This document shows positions 8,967 to 17,912 of a DNA stretch of 64,000 nucleotides, one piece after another (positions within the stretch are counted from its first letter, which is position 1; every line of letters begins with the position of its first letter). Below the pieces are notes generated by a model, which was not told the origin of the DNA, searched no databases, and worked only from the letters and a program-made list of their open reading frames with translations. This DNA comes from Pseudomonas fragi. GTDB taxonomy: Bacteria; Pseudomonadota; Gammaproteobacteria; Pseudomonadales; Pseudomonadaceae. The DNA is taken from the NCBI RefSeq assembly GCF_900105835.1, contig NZ_LT629783.1, positions 496,001 through 560,000 on the forward strand, given 5' to 3'. A program made the position numbers and the translations under genes.

Positions 8967-10202
8967 TCAGTGCGCCTTGTCGCCCAGGATAATCAAGCGC
9001 GACACCGGCACTTGATGCACAACCACCGTGTAATTGACGGGGCCTTCGAGTGCCTGCGTCCCGGTGTCGACATACGCCTGTTGAGTGTCCTTGAGCGTGG
9101 CGATAGGCTCGCCGTTGCGATAAATCTGCACCGGCGTGCCGGTGGGCCGGTCCGCGTGCCAGGTCAACTTCACGTCTGTCCGGCCGGGTAGCTGACGCAC
9201 CGTCAACTGCCTGGCCCCCACCGGCCCGGTCAAGGGCAATCCATCCATCGAATATTGCGCGGCAGCGGGCAGGGCGCCCAGGTGGGCCAGTAGGGTCGGG
9301 GTTATGTCTGCCTGGCTGGCATAACCGTACAGGCCTTTATGGGCGGGGTTGGTCGGGTGGGCGATGGGGGCCGTCAGTTGTGCGTTGCCGGGTTTGTTCA
9401 GGGCAATAAAGGTGGTTTTCTCACTCAGGGTCTGTTTGCCATGGTCGTGGCCGTCGGGCAGGCGGCGGCCGTGATCAGGGGCGACAATTACCAGCCAGTC
9501 TTCCTGCGGGTGGGTGACTTGACGACGGCTCAATGCTGCCAGTAACTGGCCCACATGGTTGTCCACGCTCTGGATCGCCTGCTGATAGGCAGGTGAAAAC
9601 CCGTCCCTGTGGCCTACCGTGTCGGTTTCGTCCAGGTGCACGAACACCAGGTCCGATTGGCCGTGCTCAAGTTCTTCGCCGGTCTTGTCGGCGACGCACT
9701 GGTCGTCTTCGGCACAGTCGACGGCGAGGTCGATATAGCCATTGGCAATGTCATCAGTGAAGTTGTGGTTAATGGTATTCCAGCTGACGATGCTGGCGGT
9801 TTTACGCTGGGGGTCTGCGAGCTTGAGCTGCTTGAACACACTGGGGGCCTGGTTGCGCCATTCATCGTTGTTGGACGGGACTTTATGCCGGTCGACCCAA
9901 CTGCCGGTCAGAATCGTCGTCCAGCCCGGGCCGCTGCCCGTCGTTTGCTCGGTGGTTGTGCCGTCGATGCCGCCCACATAGCTTTTGGCCAGTTGCAGCC
10001 GCGCCAGGTTGGGCGCCATGCCCTGTTTAATGGCCTGGCGCAGTTTTTCGTATTGCAAACCGTCCACGCCAATCAGCAGGGCTTTGTGGGGATTGGCCTG
10101 GGGGGCCTCAGGTGGGGGGAGTGGCGCGGCGTGGGATACCGCGCCGCAGGTTATCAGGCCCAGACTGAAAGCGAGGGACAGCGCAACAGTGGCGTGGCTC
10201 AT
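8967..10202 (-). CDS. Secreted alkaline-phosphatase-superfamily protein (phosphodiesterase type)
   Basis: About 411 residues with a signal peptide (hydrophobic stretch VALSLAFSLGLITCGAVSHA). The type I phosphodiesterase/nucleotide pyrophosphatase fold is indicated by ALLIGVDGLQ (first metal aspartate), the nucleophile region TEQTTGSGPGWTTILTG, HLDETDTVGH and APDHGRR (metal ligands). A C-terminal fibronectin-like segment (VKLTWHADRPTGTPVQIYRNG) follows. It probably hydrolyses phosphate esters in the periplasm; substrate unknown. The frame is open to 10223, but the ATG at 10202 has a good ribosome site (GGAG, 5 bp spacing) and begins the signal peptide cleanly. Confidence 0.85.
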   Translation of the reverse strand: MSHATVALSLAFSLGLITCGAVSHAAPLPPPEAPQANPHKALLIGVDGLQYEKLRQAIKQGMAPNLARLQLAKSYVGGIDGTTTEQTTGSGPGWTTILTGSWVDRHKVPSNNDEWRNQAPSVFKQLKLADPQRKTASIVSWNTINHNFTDDIANGYIDLAVDCAEDDQCVADKTGEELEHGQSDLVFVHLDETDTVGHRDGFSPAYQQAIQSVDNHVGQLLAALSRRQVTHPQEDWLVIVAPDHGRRLPDGHDHGKQTLSEKTTFIALNKPGNAQLTAPIAHPTNPAHKGLYGYASQADITPTLLAHLGALPAAAQYSMDGLPLTGPVGARQLTVRQLPGRTDVKLTWHADRPTGTPVQIYRNGEPIATLKDTQQAYVDTGTQALEGPVNYTVVVHQVPVSRLIILGDKAH

Positions 10203-10294
10203 GGCATCTCCGCGACGTGGCATTGGTTGACGGCTCCCAGCAGTTTAGACAACCCCTGGTTATTGTCCCGACACCACATCCGGTTTTACCCCCT

Positions 10295-12406
10295 CTAGAA
10301 CTTCCAGCTCACCGATGCCGTGACGTTACGCGGTGCTCCGTAATTGCTCTGGCCATAGCGCACGCTTTGCAGGTATTTCTCGTTGGTCAGGTTGTCGAGG
10401 TTGAGCTGGGTACTCCAGTGCGGATCGATATCGTAGCTGGTCATCAGGCCCACCAGGGCATAGGCGGCCTGGTTTGCCGCCGGGGTGTCGTCATTCTCGA
10501 CCTTGCTCTGCCACTTCAGGCTGCCACCTACTTTGACCTTGGGCGCCATCGGCAGTTTGTAGGTCATGGAGGAGGTGAGCGCATTGCGCGGGATAAATTT
10601 GCGCCCGCGGTTGTTGTCGGCATCGGTGATGTAAACATAGGTATAACCGCCGCTGACTTGCAGGCCTGGCGCCAGTTCGCCAGTAGCTTCGAGTTCTACG
10701 CCGCTGCTTTTGTACGACATGCCCTCATACAAATAGCCGCCCAGGGAAGGGTTGAAGCCTGCGTAGGTGGCGACGTTGTCCTGTTTGGTGTGGAACACCG
10801 CGGCAGACACGTCGAGGCGCTTGTCCAGCAGGTGCCCCTTGATCCCGGCTTCGTAGCTTTTGCCTTCCAGCGGGTCGAGCACCTGACCCTGGGTGTTGAG
10901 GTAGTACTGCGGGTTGAAGATTTCGGTGTAGCTGGCGTACAGCGAGTACTGCGGAGTGAGGTCATAAACCACCCCGGCGTAAGGCGTGACCTTGCCATGA
11001 ATCCTCACGTCGCGCCCCGAACCGTAGTTTTCACCGTCGCTGTCGGCGCTGAGCATGCGCGCACCGGTGATCAGGTGCAGGTCGTCGGTGAGGCTGAAAC
11101 GGGCACCGGCGTAGAGGCTTTTCTGACGGTCGGTGAAGTCTGACGTGGCGTCGGCGTTGGCCATGTTGTAGGTGGGCTTGGGAATGACGCCGTTGAGGGC
11201 ATCTTCCAGCGACACCGGGGTGTAGTAGGACGAGGTGCCGTACAGGGAGGTTTCCCGGGTGCGTGAGCGTGCCACGTTGGCGCCGACGGTCAATTGGTGC
11301 TCGCGACCGCCCAGGCTGAAGGGGCCACTGAACGAGAGGTCGCCATCCAGTTCGCGGGTCTTGCCCTTGTAATTGGACGCCAGCCCCGTGTAGCCGGTGC
11401 TGGAGGTGCTGTCGCCATAGATATAGAACATGTCGGTGTCTTCGCGATGCTCCATCGCAGTCACCGTCAGCGTGGACTTCCAGTCATTGGCGAAGTTGTG
11501 TTGCCACTCGGCAAAGGCGTGGCTGGTGCGCACGTCCCAGTACACCCAGGGCTGCGAAATATTGGCGCTGGTGCTGCTGTAGTGCAGGGCGTTGCCGCTG
11601 CTGTCGGTCAGGGGCAATGCGCCCCAGCTGGCACCGTTGGCGTTGCTTTTTTGCTCTTCGTAGCCGACGGTCAGGGTGTCGTCGTCAGTCAGGTCGAAGG
11701 CCAGCAGGCCACTGAAGATGTTCTTTTCCCGGGAGTAGCGGTCCAGGTATGAGTTACCCACTTCGTTGGCATAGATCAGCCGGCCGCGCACATTGCCCGA
11801 ATCGGTCAGCGGCCCGGACACATCCAGGTCGACCCGACGCTTGTCCCAGGAACCGGCGCTCACGCTGACCTTGGCCTCGGGTTCATAAGTGGGCCGTTTG
11901 CGGATGAAGTTGACCGTGGCCGAGGGGTTGCCGCTGCCGGTCATCAAACCGTTGGCGCCGTGCAGGATATCCACCTGCTCATAGGGTGCGGTGTCGATAT
12001 CGCCCACCAGCACCCCGCCGGCCAGGCCCATGCCCATGCCGTCGTACTGGAAATTGGTGATATCGAAACCGCGGGCGGTGAAGTAGGTGCGGTCGGTTTC
12101 GACCTTTTGCACATTGACCCCCGGGGTACTGTCCATGATATCGCGAATGCTGTTGAGCTTGAAATCGTCCATCTGCTCGCGCTTGATGCTGGAAATGCCC
12201 TGAGGGGTCTGCCCGGCGGTGAGATTCAGGCGCGTGGTCGTGGCACTGGGTTTGGCTTGATAGCCTTGCGGCGCTTCATCGTCTGCGGTGGAGGTGATGC
12301 TGGTGGAGGGCAGATTGAGGGTGTTCTCTTCGGCAGAAGCCGTGTTGAGAATCCCTAGTGCGACAAGCGTAAGGGCAGACGTAGGAAGGCTGAACAGTGA
12401 GCGCAT
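10295..12406 (-). CDS. TonB-dependent siderophore receptor
   Basis: A 703-residue outer-membrane receptor for a ferric siderophore. After a signal peptide ending TASA comes a TonB-box-like region, then the plug domain (STPGVNVQ, LHGANGLMTGSGNPSATVNFIRKRP), then a 22-strand barrel closing in the C-terminal NVTASVSWKF with terminal Phe. No N-terminal STN signalling domain is present, so it is not a FpvA-type transducer; FhuE-like receptors of hydroxamate siderophores are the nearest family. Fur regulation is supported by a box 65 bp upstream. No siderophore biosynthesis genes are nearby, so a xenosiderophore is plausible. Confidence 0.9.
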   Translation of the reverse strand: MRSLFSLPTSALTLVALGILNTASAEENTLNLPSTSITSTADDEAPQGYQAKPSATTTRLNLTAGQTPQGISSIKREQMDDFKLNSIRDIMDSTPGVNVQKVETDRTYFTARGFDITNFQYDGMGMGLAGGVLVGDIDTAPYEQVDILHGANGLMTGSGNPSATVNFIRKRPTYEPEAKVSVSAGSWDKRRVDLDVSGPLTDSGNVRGRLIYANEVGNSYLDRYSREKNIFSGLLAFDLTDDDTLTVGYEEQKSNANGASWGALPLTDSSGNALHYSSTSANISQPWVYWDVRTSHAFAEWQHNFANDWKSTLTVTAMEHREDTDMFYIYGDSTSSTGYTGLASNYKGKTRELDGDLSFSGPFSLGGREHQLTVGANVARSRTRETSLYGTSSYYTPVSLEDALNGVIPKPTYNMANADATSDFTDRQKSLYAGARFSLTDDLHLITGARMLSADSDGENYGSGRDVRIHGKVTPYAGVVYDLTPQYSLYASYTEIFNPQYYLNTQGQVLDPLEGKSYEAGIKGHLLDKRLDVSAAVFHTKQDNVATYAGFNPSLGGYLYEGMSYKSSGVELEATGELAPGLQVSGGYTYVYITDADNNRGRKFIPRNALTSSMTYKLPMAPKVKVGGSLKWQSKVENDDTPAANQAAYALVGLMTSYDIDPHWSTQLNLDNLTNEKYLQSVRYGQSNYGAPRNVTASVSWKF

Positions 12407-12470
12407 GATCTGCGAATACTCCGGCAGGGAAATACGTAAACGAGAATTAGTTACAAATAATTACATTTAC

Positions 12471-12489
12471 GCAAATGATAATCAATGCC
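12471..12489 (-). promoter_or_regulatory. Putative Fur box
   Basis: GCAAATGATAATCAATGCC matches the 19-bp Fur consensus GATAATGATAATCATTATC at 14 of 19 positions, including the central AATGATAATCA. It lies 65 bp upstream of the TonB receptor start and fits iron-repressed control. Confidence 0.75.
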
Positions 12490-12563
12490 GTTAACGTATC
12501 TTTACTGTTTGTTGCCAAACCGTTGTGACGGCCTTTCGATCTGCTATTGATCTGGTTTTTGAT

Positions 12564-13094
12564 CTGGCTTTTGATTTTGATCTACTGCCCCATCGGGAGG
12601 CCGAGTGGAGGTTCTGCCAAGGGGGCGGCCGAGCTGTTTGAATGCAGGATTTGTTACCGACATATTTCCTCTGTGGGAGCCGGGCTTGCCCGCGATGCAG
12701 GCACCTCGTTCTATCTGGATGACCGAAGTGCTGCCATCGCGGGCAAGCCCGCTCCCACAAGGGATGGGTGTTGTTTGAAATTTTTGCTTTTGCTGTTGCC
12801 ACTCGATTGTCCAGGCGACGCGAATGCCCATAACAGTGCCCGAGTCAAGGCAGAAGACTCGATAGCCAGCTTCTTGGCGTCCGCTGCAGGGAGACAGGCC
12901 CACCAAAAAGGCTTGCCCCTGGCGTCCGGCCTTCGCTGCGCTCAGGTTCCCTCGTGCAGGTTAGCTCCGTGGGTACGCCGCCACGGGCCATCCCTGGCCC
13001 ATCGCGGCTCTCCCGGCATCCATGCCGGGAGGCCCACTACGCAGAACCTCCTCTCGGCCTCCCGATGGGGCGGTAGATCAAAATCAAAAGCCAG
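12564..13094. repeat. Inverted-repeat intergenic element (54-bp arms)
   Basis: The left arm 12564-12617 and right arm 13041-13094 are reverse complements over 54 bp with about two mismatches. Both arms contain the TTTTGATTTTGATCTAC tract and CCCCATCGGGAGGCCGAG. Between them lie a nested REP pair and GC-rich hairpins (GGCATCCATGCCG). No convincing gene is inside; an open frame of 193 codons across it has no recognisable protein features. It looks like a non-autonomous mobile or MITE-like element, since similar AT-tract/GC-hairpin intergenic elements occur in P. fluorescens genomes. Target-site duplications were not evident. Confidence 0.65.
12673..12758. repeat. REP doublet nested in the inverted-repeat element
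   Basis: GTGGGAGCCGGGCTTGCCCGCGAT and its inverted partner ATCGCGGGCAAGCCCGCTCCCAC face each other across about 40 bp. The 'GCCCGC' variant differs from the 'GCTCGC' variant used elsewhere in the window. Confidence 0.9.
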
Positions 13095-13203
13095 GGCCAG
13101 ATCAAGATCAACAATTCTCCGCTTTTAGGGGGGGTGACTGATGCCCTGAAAATCCCGACGGGTATCAAGCATTACCTCACGTGGGCGGCCGAGAGGTTGT
13201 CGG

Positions 13204-14433
13204 TCACTTATCGATCAGCACCTTGGGGTTGGAGTTGCCCCACACCGTATAAAGGTCGGCCAGCAATGCACCGTTGATGTCTTCAACTTCCGCCTGGCTG
13301 ATTTCGGCCTTGCCCTGTTGCCCGAACAGCACAACCTCATCGCCGCTTTTCACATCCGGCGCGTCTGTAACATCGACCATCAGCGTATTCATCGACACCT
13401 TGCCCACCACCGGCACACGATGGCCGTTGATCAGCACGATACCCTTGTTGGTGAAGGCGCGACGGTAGCCGTCCGAGTAGCCCACGGTGATGTTGGCCAG
13501 TTTCGAGTCACGGCCCAGGGTCCAGGTGCGGTCGTAGCCCACGGTGTTGCCCTTGGGGTAGCTGTTGACCGAGGCCACATGGGACTTGAATTGCATCACG
13601 CGCTGGTAGTCGGTGTGCGACGGCACGGTGTCGCCGAACAGGGCGCCGCCCGGGCGAACCATGTCCAGGTGCGATTCGGGCACTTCCAGGGTGGCGAACG
13701 AGTTGGCCGCGTGCAGGGTGATTTTGCTGCGGTCAAGCTCGGCCACGCTCATCAGCCATTGCGCCTGCTCGTTGAATGCCTTGAGCCCGGCGCGCACGTC
13801 GTCGGCATCTTCAACGGCAAAGTGGGTCATGATCGCGCGCACCTCAAGGTTCGGCACCTTGGTGATGGCGACGGCGTCGCGGCGGCCCTCGGCGGTGGTC
13901 ATTTCCACGCCGTTGCGGCTCATGCCGCTGGAGTTCAGGCCCAGGTGAACCACCAGCGGACGGCCGTGTTTTTCGGCGATCAGGCTGGCTTTGACGGCGA
14001 AATCAAGGTTGCCCACCAACTCTTCCATATTGTATGGCAACGCTGCTTCCAGCTCGCTGAGTGCTGCCGTGCGCACGCGGATCAGTTGGCCCTTGAAGCC
14101 GCTTTCGCGCACCACACGGGCTTCTTCATTGCTGGCCACGCCTACGCAAGGCACACCGGTGGCGATGATCGAGGGCATCAACAGGCCGATGCCATGACCG
14201 TAGGCATCGGCCTTGAGCACGGCGCAGATTTTCGATTTGTCACCGACAGTCGCTTGCAACACGCCAATGTTGTGCACGAACGCAGCTTTGTTGATCTCGA
14301 CCCAGGCGTTGCTGTCTTGTGTATTGACCTGGGCAACGCCGTCAACCATCGACAGGGGCGGTGCCGCGAACGCCGGGTTTTGCAGGAGAGCCATGCCCAG
14401 GGAAAGGGCGAGAAGGGTACGGGTGAAGGGCAT
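13204..14433 (-). CDS. Periplasmic broad-specificity amino-acid racemase (alanine racemase family)
   Basis: PLP-dependent racemase of 409 residues, exported by a signal peptide (residues 1-23, ending NPAFA). The PLP lysine is in AVLKADAYGH (Lys74) and the opposite catalytic tyrosine is expected in NTVGYDRTW; GYSDGYRR and VGKVSMN(T)LMVDVTD are further family blocks. The length, leader and SSGMSRNG segment match the Bsr/ArgR broad-specificity group described from P. taetrolens and P. putida, which racemise Lys, Arg and others, rather than housekeeping Alr. The start at 14433 (MPF) matches family starts; an upstream in-frame ATG at 14448 exists. Confidence 0.92.
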   Translation of the reverse strand: MPFTRTLLALSLGMALLQNPAFAAPPLSMVDGVAQVNTQDSNAWVEINKAAFVHNIGVLQATVGDKSKICAVLKADAYGHGIGLLMPSIIATGVPCVGVASNEEARVVRESGFKGQLIRVRTAALSELEAALPYNMEELVGNLDFAVKASLIAEKHGRPLVVHLGLNSSGMSRNGVEMTTAEGRRDAVAITKVPNLEVRAIMTHFAVEDADDVRAGLKAFNEQAQWLMSVAELDRSKITLHAANSFATLEVPESHLDMVRPGGALFGDTVPSHTDYQRVMQFKSHVASVNSYPKGNTVGYDRTWTLGRDSKLANITVGYSDGYRRAFTNKGIVLINGHRVPVVGKVSMNTLMVDVTDAPDVKSGDEVVLFGQQGKAEISQAEVEDINGALLADLYTVWGNSNPKVLIDK

Positions 14434-14757
14434 TTGTGCAGTTTCCATACGTTATTTTTTTAGGGGGGGCAGGGTGAAGCGCGGCAATACTAGAACCCGC
14501 CTGTAGGAAAAGTCACTCCCTCGGCCGCAGATCTGTCTGAAAGTGTCGTGGTGCAATAGGGCACGCGTTAGTCAAGCGTAACGACGTCTTCCAACCGGCA
14601 TGGGCGGGAACGCTGTGTGGGCAGTGGGAACGACACGATTTGTAGCCGTTTATTGGTGGACTGGGCAAGGCAGGTTAGGTCTATTATTAGTTAACTGGCA
14701 CCTGCAGGATGGGGTGTCGATTCACGGTAACCGGTCTGCCAAGGTCAAACCCCAGCC
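14434..14757. other. Intergenic region, no gene seen
   Basis: About 320 bp between divergently transcribed racemase and orphan secreted-protein genes. It must hold both promoters. It is somewhat AT-richer near 14640-14700 (TTTATTGGTGG, TCTATTATTAGTTAAC), but no recognisable operator, RNA gene or repeat was found. Confidence 0.5.
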
Positions 14758-16026
14758 ATGAGCAAGCTTGATAAATCCCCTTTGAATCTGCAGGTGCAAG
14801 CAGGTTTTTTTCTATGGTTTTGCCTGCTGCTGGCGCTGTTTGCAGTACCCAGGGCTCAGGCGGCAGTGGTCGAAATAACCGCAGTGTTCTCGCCGGATCC
14901 GACCAATCCGAATGTCAACGAGTTCATTAACACCACGCCCACTTCCGGGTTGTGCCTCACGTTTCCGAGTATGTGCAAGCCGCCGCTGTACAGCATCCGC
15001 CTGGGAGTGGAGCCCACTACGCAGTACGCCATCCCGGCTAACCCCTCCAGTCTTCGGGACAGCGCAATGTTCAAGGTCCCAGCGGATACCAGAACCGTTC
15101 AAGTGACCAGCCCATCGGGGCAAACGGCCGAAGTGGCGTTTTCCATTACGGCTTTCAGCGCGACTATCAGAACGAATCCGTACGTAAACACAATAACCGG
15201 TGTCAATTCAGGACCGTTTTTAGCCCATGATGCTTTGTGGGGGCAGAACTGGTCTTATTATGCGGCCGCCCCCTGCACACTTGGGGCTCAGATGACTGCC
15301 CTCTCTTATCTGGATGCAGATTTTTTCTGGTTTACACCTGTGCAGCAAGCCTGTGGCAAGCTTCCGAAGTTTGAAATCCCCTGGTTGCGGTTACGCAATA
15401 CCAGCGTGGCTTACAGGATGACTACCCCGGACCCGCTGAGCATGGAAAGAGGCACCTACGTCGGCTCCATCACCTACTCGATTGGCCCTAATGGCGACTT
15501 CGATTTTGGCGACAATCTGACCACCAGTGAAACCGAGGTCACGTTCAATTTATCCCTTGATGTGCAGCACACGCTCAAGTTCCAGTTTCCGGCCAACTAT
15601 AGTCGCATCAGCCTGTACCCGGCAGGTGGCTGGCAACAATGGCTGGACCGCGGGCGGCGCCCGGAAGCACTGGCAGCGAGCCAGGTCTTCAATATCTGGA
15701 CATCGACGTCATTGAGCGTCGAGCTGCAATGTGAATACACCGAGGCCTCGGGGTGCGGTATACGCAACCCCGCAGGCCATACGGTCGCCGTGGACACCCG
15801 GATAACCCTGCCCAACGGCCTGCGCGATGCCTCCAGTCAACCCGTGAACCGCTATCTGTTGACCACAACCCCGACCATTTTTTCACCGAGCCACTATGTC
15901 GACAATGGCGCTGCAACATTACAATTCAGCGTTGAGCGCGATCAGGTGGCCAGTATGATCGCCGATCATTCAGGCAGCACCTATAGGGGCACCATCACCG
16001 TGATCTTTGACAGCGAACTGCACTGA
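14758..16026 (+). CDS. Secreted protein of unknown function, possibly pilus-tip-like
   Basis: A 422-residue protein with a long signal peptide (hydrophobic core GFFLWFCLLLALFAVP, cleavage likely after AQA). The mature part is beta-rich, with cysteine pairs (LCLTFPSMCKPP, CTLGAQ...QACGK, LQCEYTEASGCGI) that suggest disulfides. The segment RGTYVGSITYSIGPNGDFDFGD and the closing YRGTITVIFDSEL look like the immunoglobulin-type strands of fimbrial tip subunits (CblD/CfaE-like), but there is no usher or chaperone gene beside it. It stands alone and is slightly less GC-rich than its neighbours. I do not recognise it with certainty. Confidence 0.6.
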   Translation: MSKLDKSPLNLQVQAGFFLWFCLLLALFAVPRAQAAVVEITAVFSPDPTNPNVNEFINTTPTSGLCLTFPSMCKPPLYSIRLGVEPTTQYAIPANPSSLRDSAMFKVPADTRTVQVTSPSGQTAEVAFSITAFSATIRTNPYVNTITGVNSGPFLAHDALWGQNWSYYAAAPCTLGAQMTALSYLDADFFWFTPVQQACGKLPKFEIPWLRLRNTSVAYRMTTPDPLSMERGTYVGSITYSIGPNGDFDFGDNLTTSETEVTFNLSLDVQHTLKFQFPANYSRISLYPAGGWQQWLDRGRRPEALAASQVFNIWTSTSLSVELQCEYTEASGCGIRNPAGHTVAVDTRITLPNGLRDASSQPVNRYLLTTTPTIFSPSHYVDNGAATLQFSVERDQVASMIADHSGSTYRGTITVIFDSELH

Positions 16027-16066
16027 TGAGGGGGGCAAGCCTGGCGGCCGCCAACGGCAGAATAGC

Positions 16067-16507
16067 CTAGCGCCGCCACGCCAGCACCACCACGCCCACA
16101 GTGATCAGGCCGATCCCGGCCCATTGGCGGATGTCGAGCTTCTCGCCCAGAAAGGTCACCCCCAGCACGGCGACAATCACCACGCTGAGCTTGTCCACGG
16201 GGGCTACCAGCGACGCCTGGCCCAGTTGCAGAGCCCGGTAATAGCAGATCCACGAGGCTCCTGTGGCCAGCCCCGACAACACCAGAAACAAATAACTGCG
16301 TGCCGAAATCGAGCTCAGCGACTGGTACTGGCGCGTGGCATAAAGGATCCACGCCAGGCTCACCAGCACCACCACGGTACGCAGTAAAGTGGCAAAGTCG
16401 GAATTGATGCCGGTAATGCCGATCTTGCCGAAAATGGCCGTCATGGCGGCAAACACTGCCGAGAGCAGCGCCCAGAAAATCCAGGATGAAAGCAGAGGTG
16501 TGCTCAT
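16067..16507 (-). CDS. Small EamA-family membrane protein
   Basis: 146 residues with about five hydrophobic segments, one EamA (DMT superfamily) repeat unit rather than the usual two. Characteristic blocks are SAVFAAMTAIFGKIG at the N-terminus and ASLVAPVDKLSVVIVAVLGVTFLGEKL near the C-terminus, the latter typical of the EamA conserved helix. Such half-size proteins probably work as dimers to move small molecules across the inner membrane. The ATG at 16507 has an AGG ribosome site; the frame extends further upstream but only into unlikely sequence. Confidence 0.85.
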   Translation of the reverse strand: MSTPLLSSWIFWALLSAVFAAMTAIFGKIGITGINSDFATLLRTVVVLVSLAWILYATRQYQSLSSISARSYLFLVLSGLATGASWICYYRALQLGQASLVAPVDKLSVVIVAVLGVTFLGEKLDIRQWAGIGLITVGVVVLAWRR

Positions 16508-16556
16508 AAGGCCTGCTGCGGTGGTGGTTGGGAATGGCGCAAAGCATACGCCAGCT

Positions 16557-17912
16557 TTAGCCCCTGGCGCAGGGGAACCAGAGTGAAACACACAGCCCGC
16601 GCCGGCTGGTTTCATCAGTAAAACCCAGTGCAACCCTGGCGCCTACCCGCTCGGCAATCGCCCTCACGATCGACAGCCCCAGCCCGGAGCCCGTTTCACC
16701 CGAGCCCAGGGTACGGTAGAACGGGTCGAACACCCGATCGTGCTCCTCGACGCTGATGCCAGGGCCCGAATCCTTGACCTGCAGGCATACACAGGTGTCG
16801 GTCTGTGCCAGGCACAGGTCGATGGTGCCGCCTGCTGGGGTATAGCGGATGGCATTGTCCACCAGGTTCTTGATCAGGGTGAACAGGTCCATCGGGTTTA
16901 TCAGCAACTGCACATCTGCGCTATCTTCAACACCGATATCGAGGTGTTTTTGCTCGGCCAGTGGCAGCAAGTCTTCGAGCACCCGCCGGTACACCGCGTG
17001 AACCCCAATCCGGGCTTGCGGGCGGGGAACGGCGGCCTGGGCGGCGGCCAGGCTGAGCAACTGATCAATCAACTGACGGCTGCGCTCAATGCCCTGGCAC
17101 AAGGGCAGCAGGCGTTCGCGTGCCGACACCTGCAAGGAGCAGGCGGCCAGCCGCTCGGCTTGCAGGGACAACGCTGTCATGGGCGAGCGCAGCTCATGGG
17201 CGGCATCGGCGACAAAGCGCCGCTGGCCGTCCATTGCCTGAGCCACCCGGGTCAGTAAACGGTTGATGGCCACCACAAACGGGCGTACTTCGGCAGGCAG
17301 GTGCTGTTCGTCAATCGGGTGCAGTAACTGTTCGCCCCGGCGGTCGATTTCAGCAGCAAGGCTGGCGATAGGGCGAAACAGTTTGCGCACCAGATCACCG
17401 ACCACCAGCAGCAATACCGGGAACAGGATCAGGAACGGCAGCAGACTGCGCCAGGCACTTTCGCGGGCGTCCTTGTCGCGCGCGCCCACCTCCTGGGCCA
17501 CGGCTATGCGCTCGCCGCGGCTTGTGCTGTGCACCAGGACACGAAAGGCTTCGCCACCGACATTAACCGTGGCCAGGCCATCGACCAGGGTGGCGGGCAG
17601 TGGCAGTGGCAGGGTTTCGTCACCATTGGCCAAGGCCTGGCTGCCGTCAGCCAGGTGCTGGATGATGACCCGGGACTCTTCGTCATCGCCCTCCAGGGCC
17701 GGGCCTTCGGGATAATGCAGGGTCATGTGCTGGCGGTCATACAACATGGCCACCTGGCGCAGGGTGTCGTCCTGCAGTTCATGCGCCTCGTCGAGAGCCG
17801 AAACAAATACGAACGCGCTGGCTGCCACGGCCACCAGCACAATGGTCAATGACAGGGCCAACGACAGCCTGAGCTGGACCGATTCGCTCAGGCGCTTTTT
17901 GAAACCATCCAT
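16557..17912 (-). CDS. Two-component sensor histidine kinase
   Basis: Membrane sensor of 451 residues in the TctE/QseC style. Order: TM1 (about 17-40), periplasmic domain (about 41-152), TM2 (about 155-173), a linker/HAMP region, the phospho-acceptor histidine in DAAHELRSPM (His239), then the ATPase with the N box (NLVDNAIRYTP), G1 (DSGPGIS) and G2 (GSGLGLSIV). It overlaps the response-regulator gene by 25 bp. The periplasmic domain has no recognised ligand fold; the signal is unknown. Confidence 0.92.
   Translation of the reverse strand: MDGFKKRLSESVQLRLSLALSLTIVLVAVAASAFVFVSALDEAHELQDDTLRQVAMLYDRQHMTLHYPEGPALEGDDEESRVIIQHLADGSQALANGDETLPLPLPATLVDGLATVNVGGEAFRVLVHSTSRGERIAVAQEVGARDKDARESAWRSLLPFLILFPVLLLVVGDLVRKLFRPIASLAAEIDRRGEQLLHPIDEQHLPAEVRPFVVAINRLLTRVAQAMDGQRRFVADAAHELRSPMTALSLQAERLAACSLQVSARERLLPLCQGIERSRQLIDQLLSLAAAQAAVPRPQARIGVHAVYRRVLEDLLPLAEQKHLDIGVEDSADVQLLINPMDLFTLIKNLVDNAIRYTPAGGTIDLCLAQTDTCVCLQVKDSGPGISVEEHDRVFDPFYRTLGSGETGSGLGLSIVRAIAERVGARVALGFTDETSRRGLCVSLWFPCARG

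Noticed and set aside
12547..13128. 193-codon frame inside the inverted-repeat element
   Set aside because: It crosses both arms and the REP pair, has no start signal and no recognisable domain.
13318..14463. 381-codon plus-strand frame opposite the racemase
   Set aside because: Shadow of the racemase gene; histidine-rich low-quality translation, no ribosome site or known family.
16557..16633. EamA gene starting at 16633
   Set aside because: The extra N-terminus overlaps the kinase gene's end and reads non-hydrophobic, unlike the family; ATG 16507 has a ribosome site.
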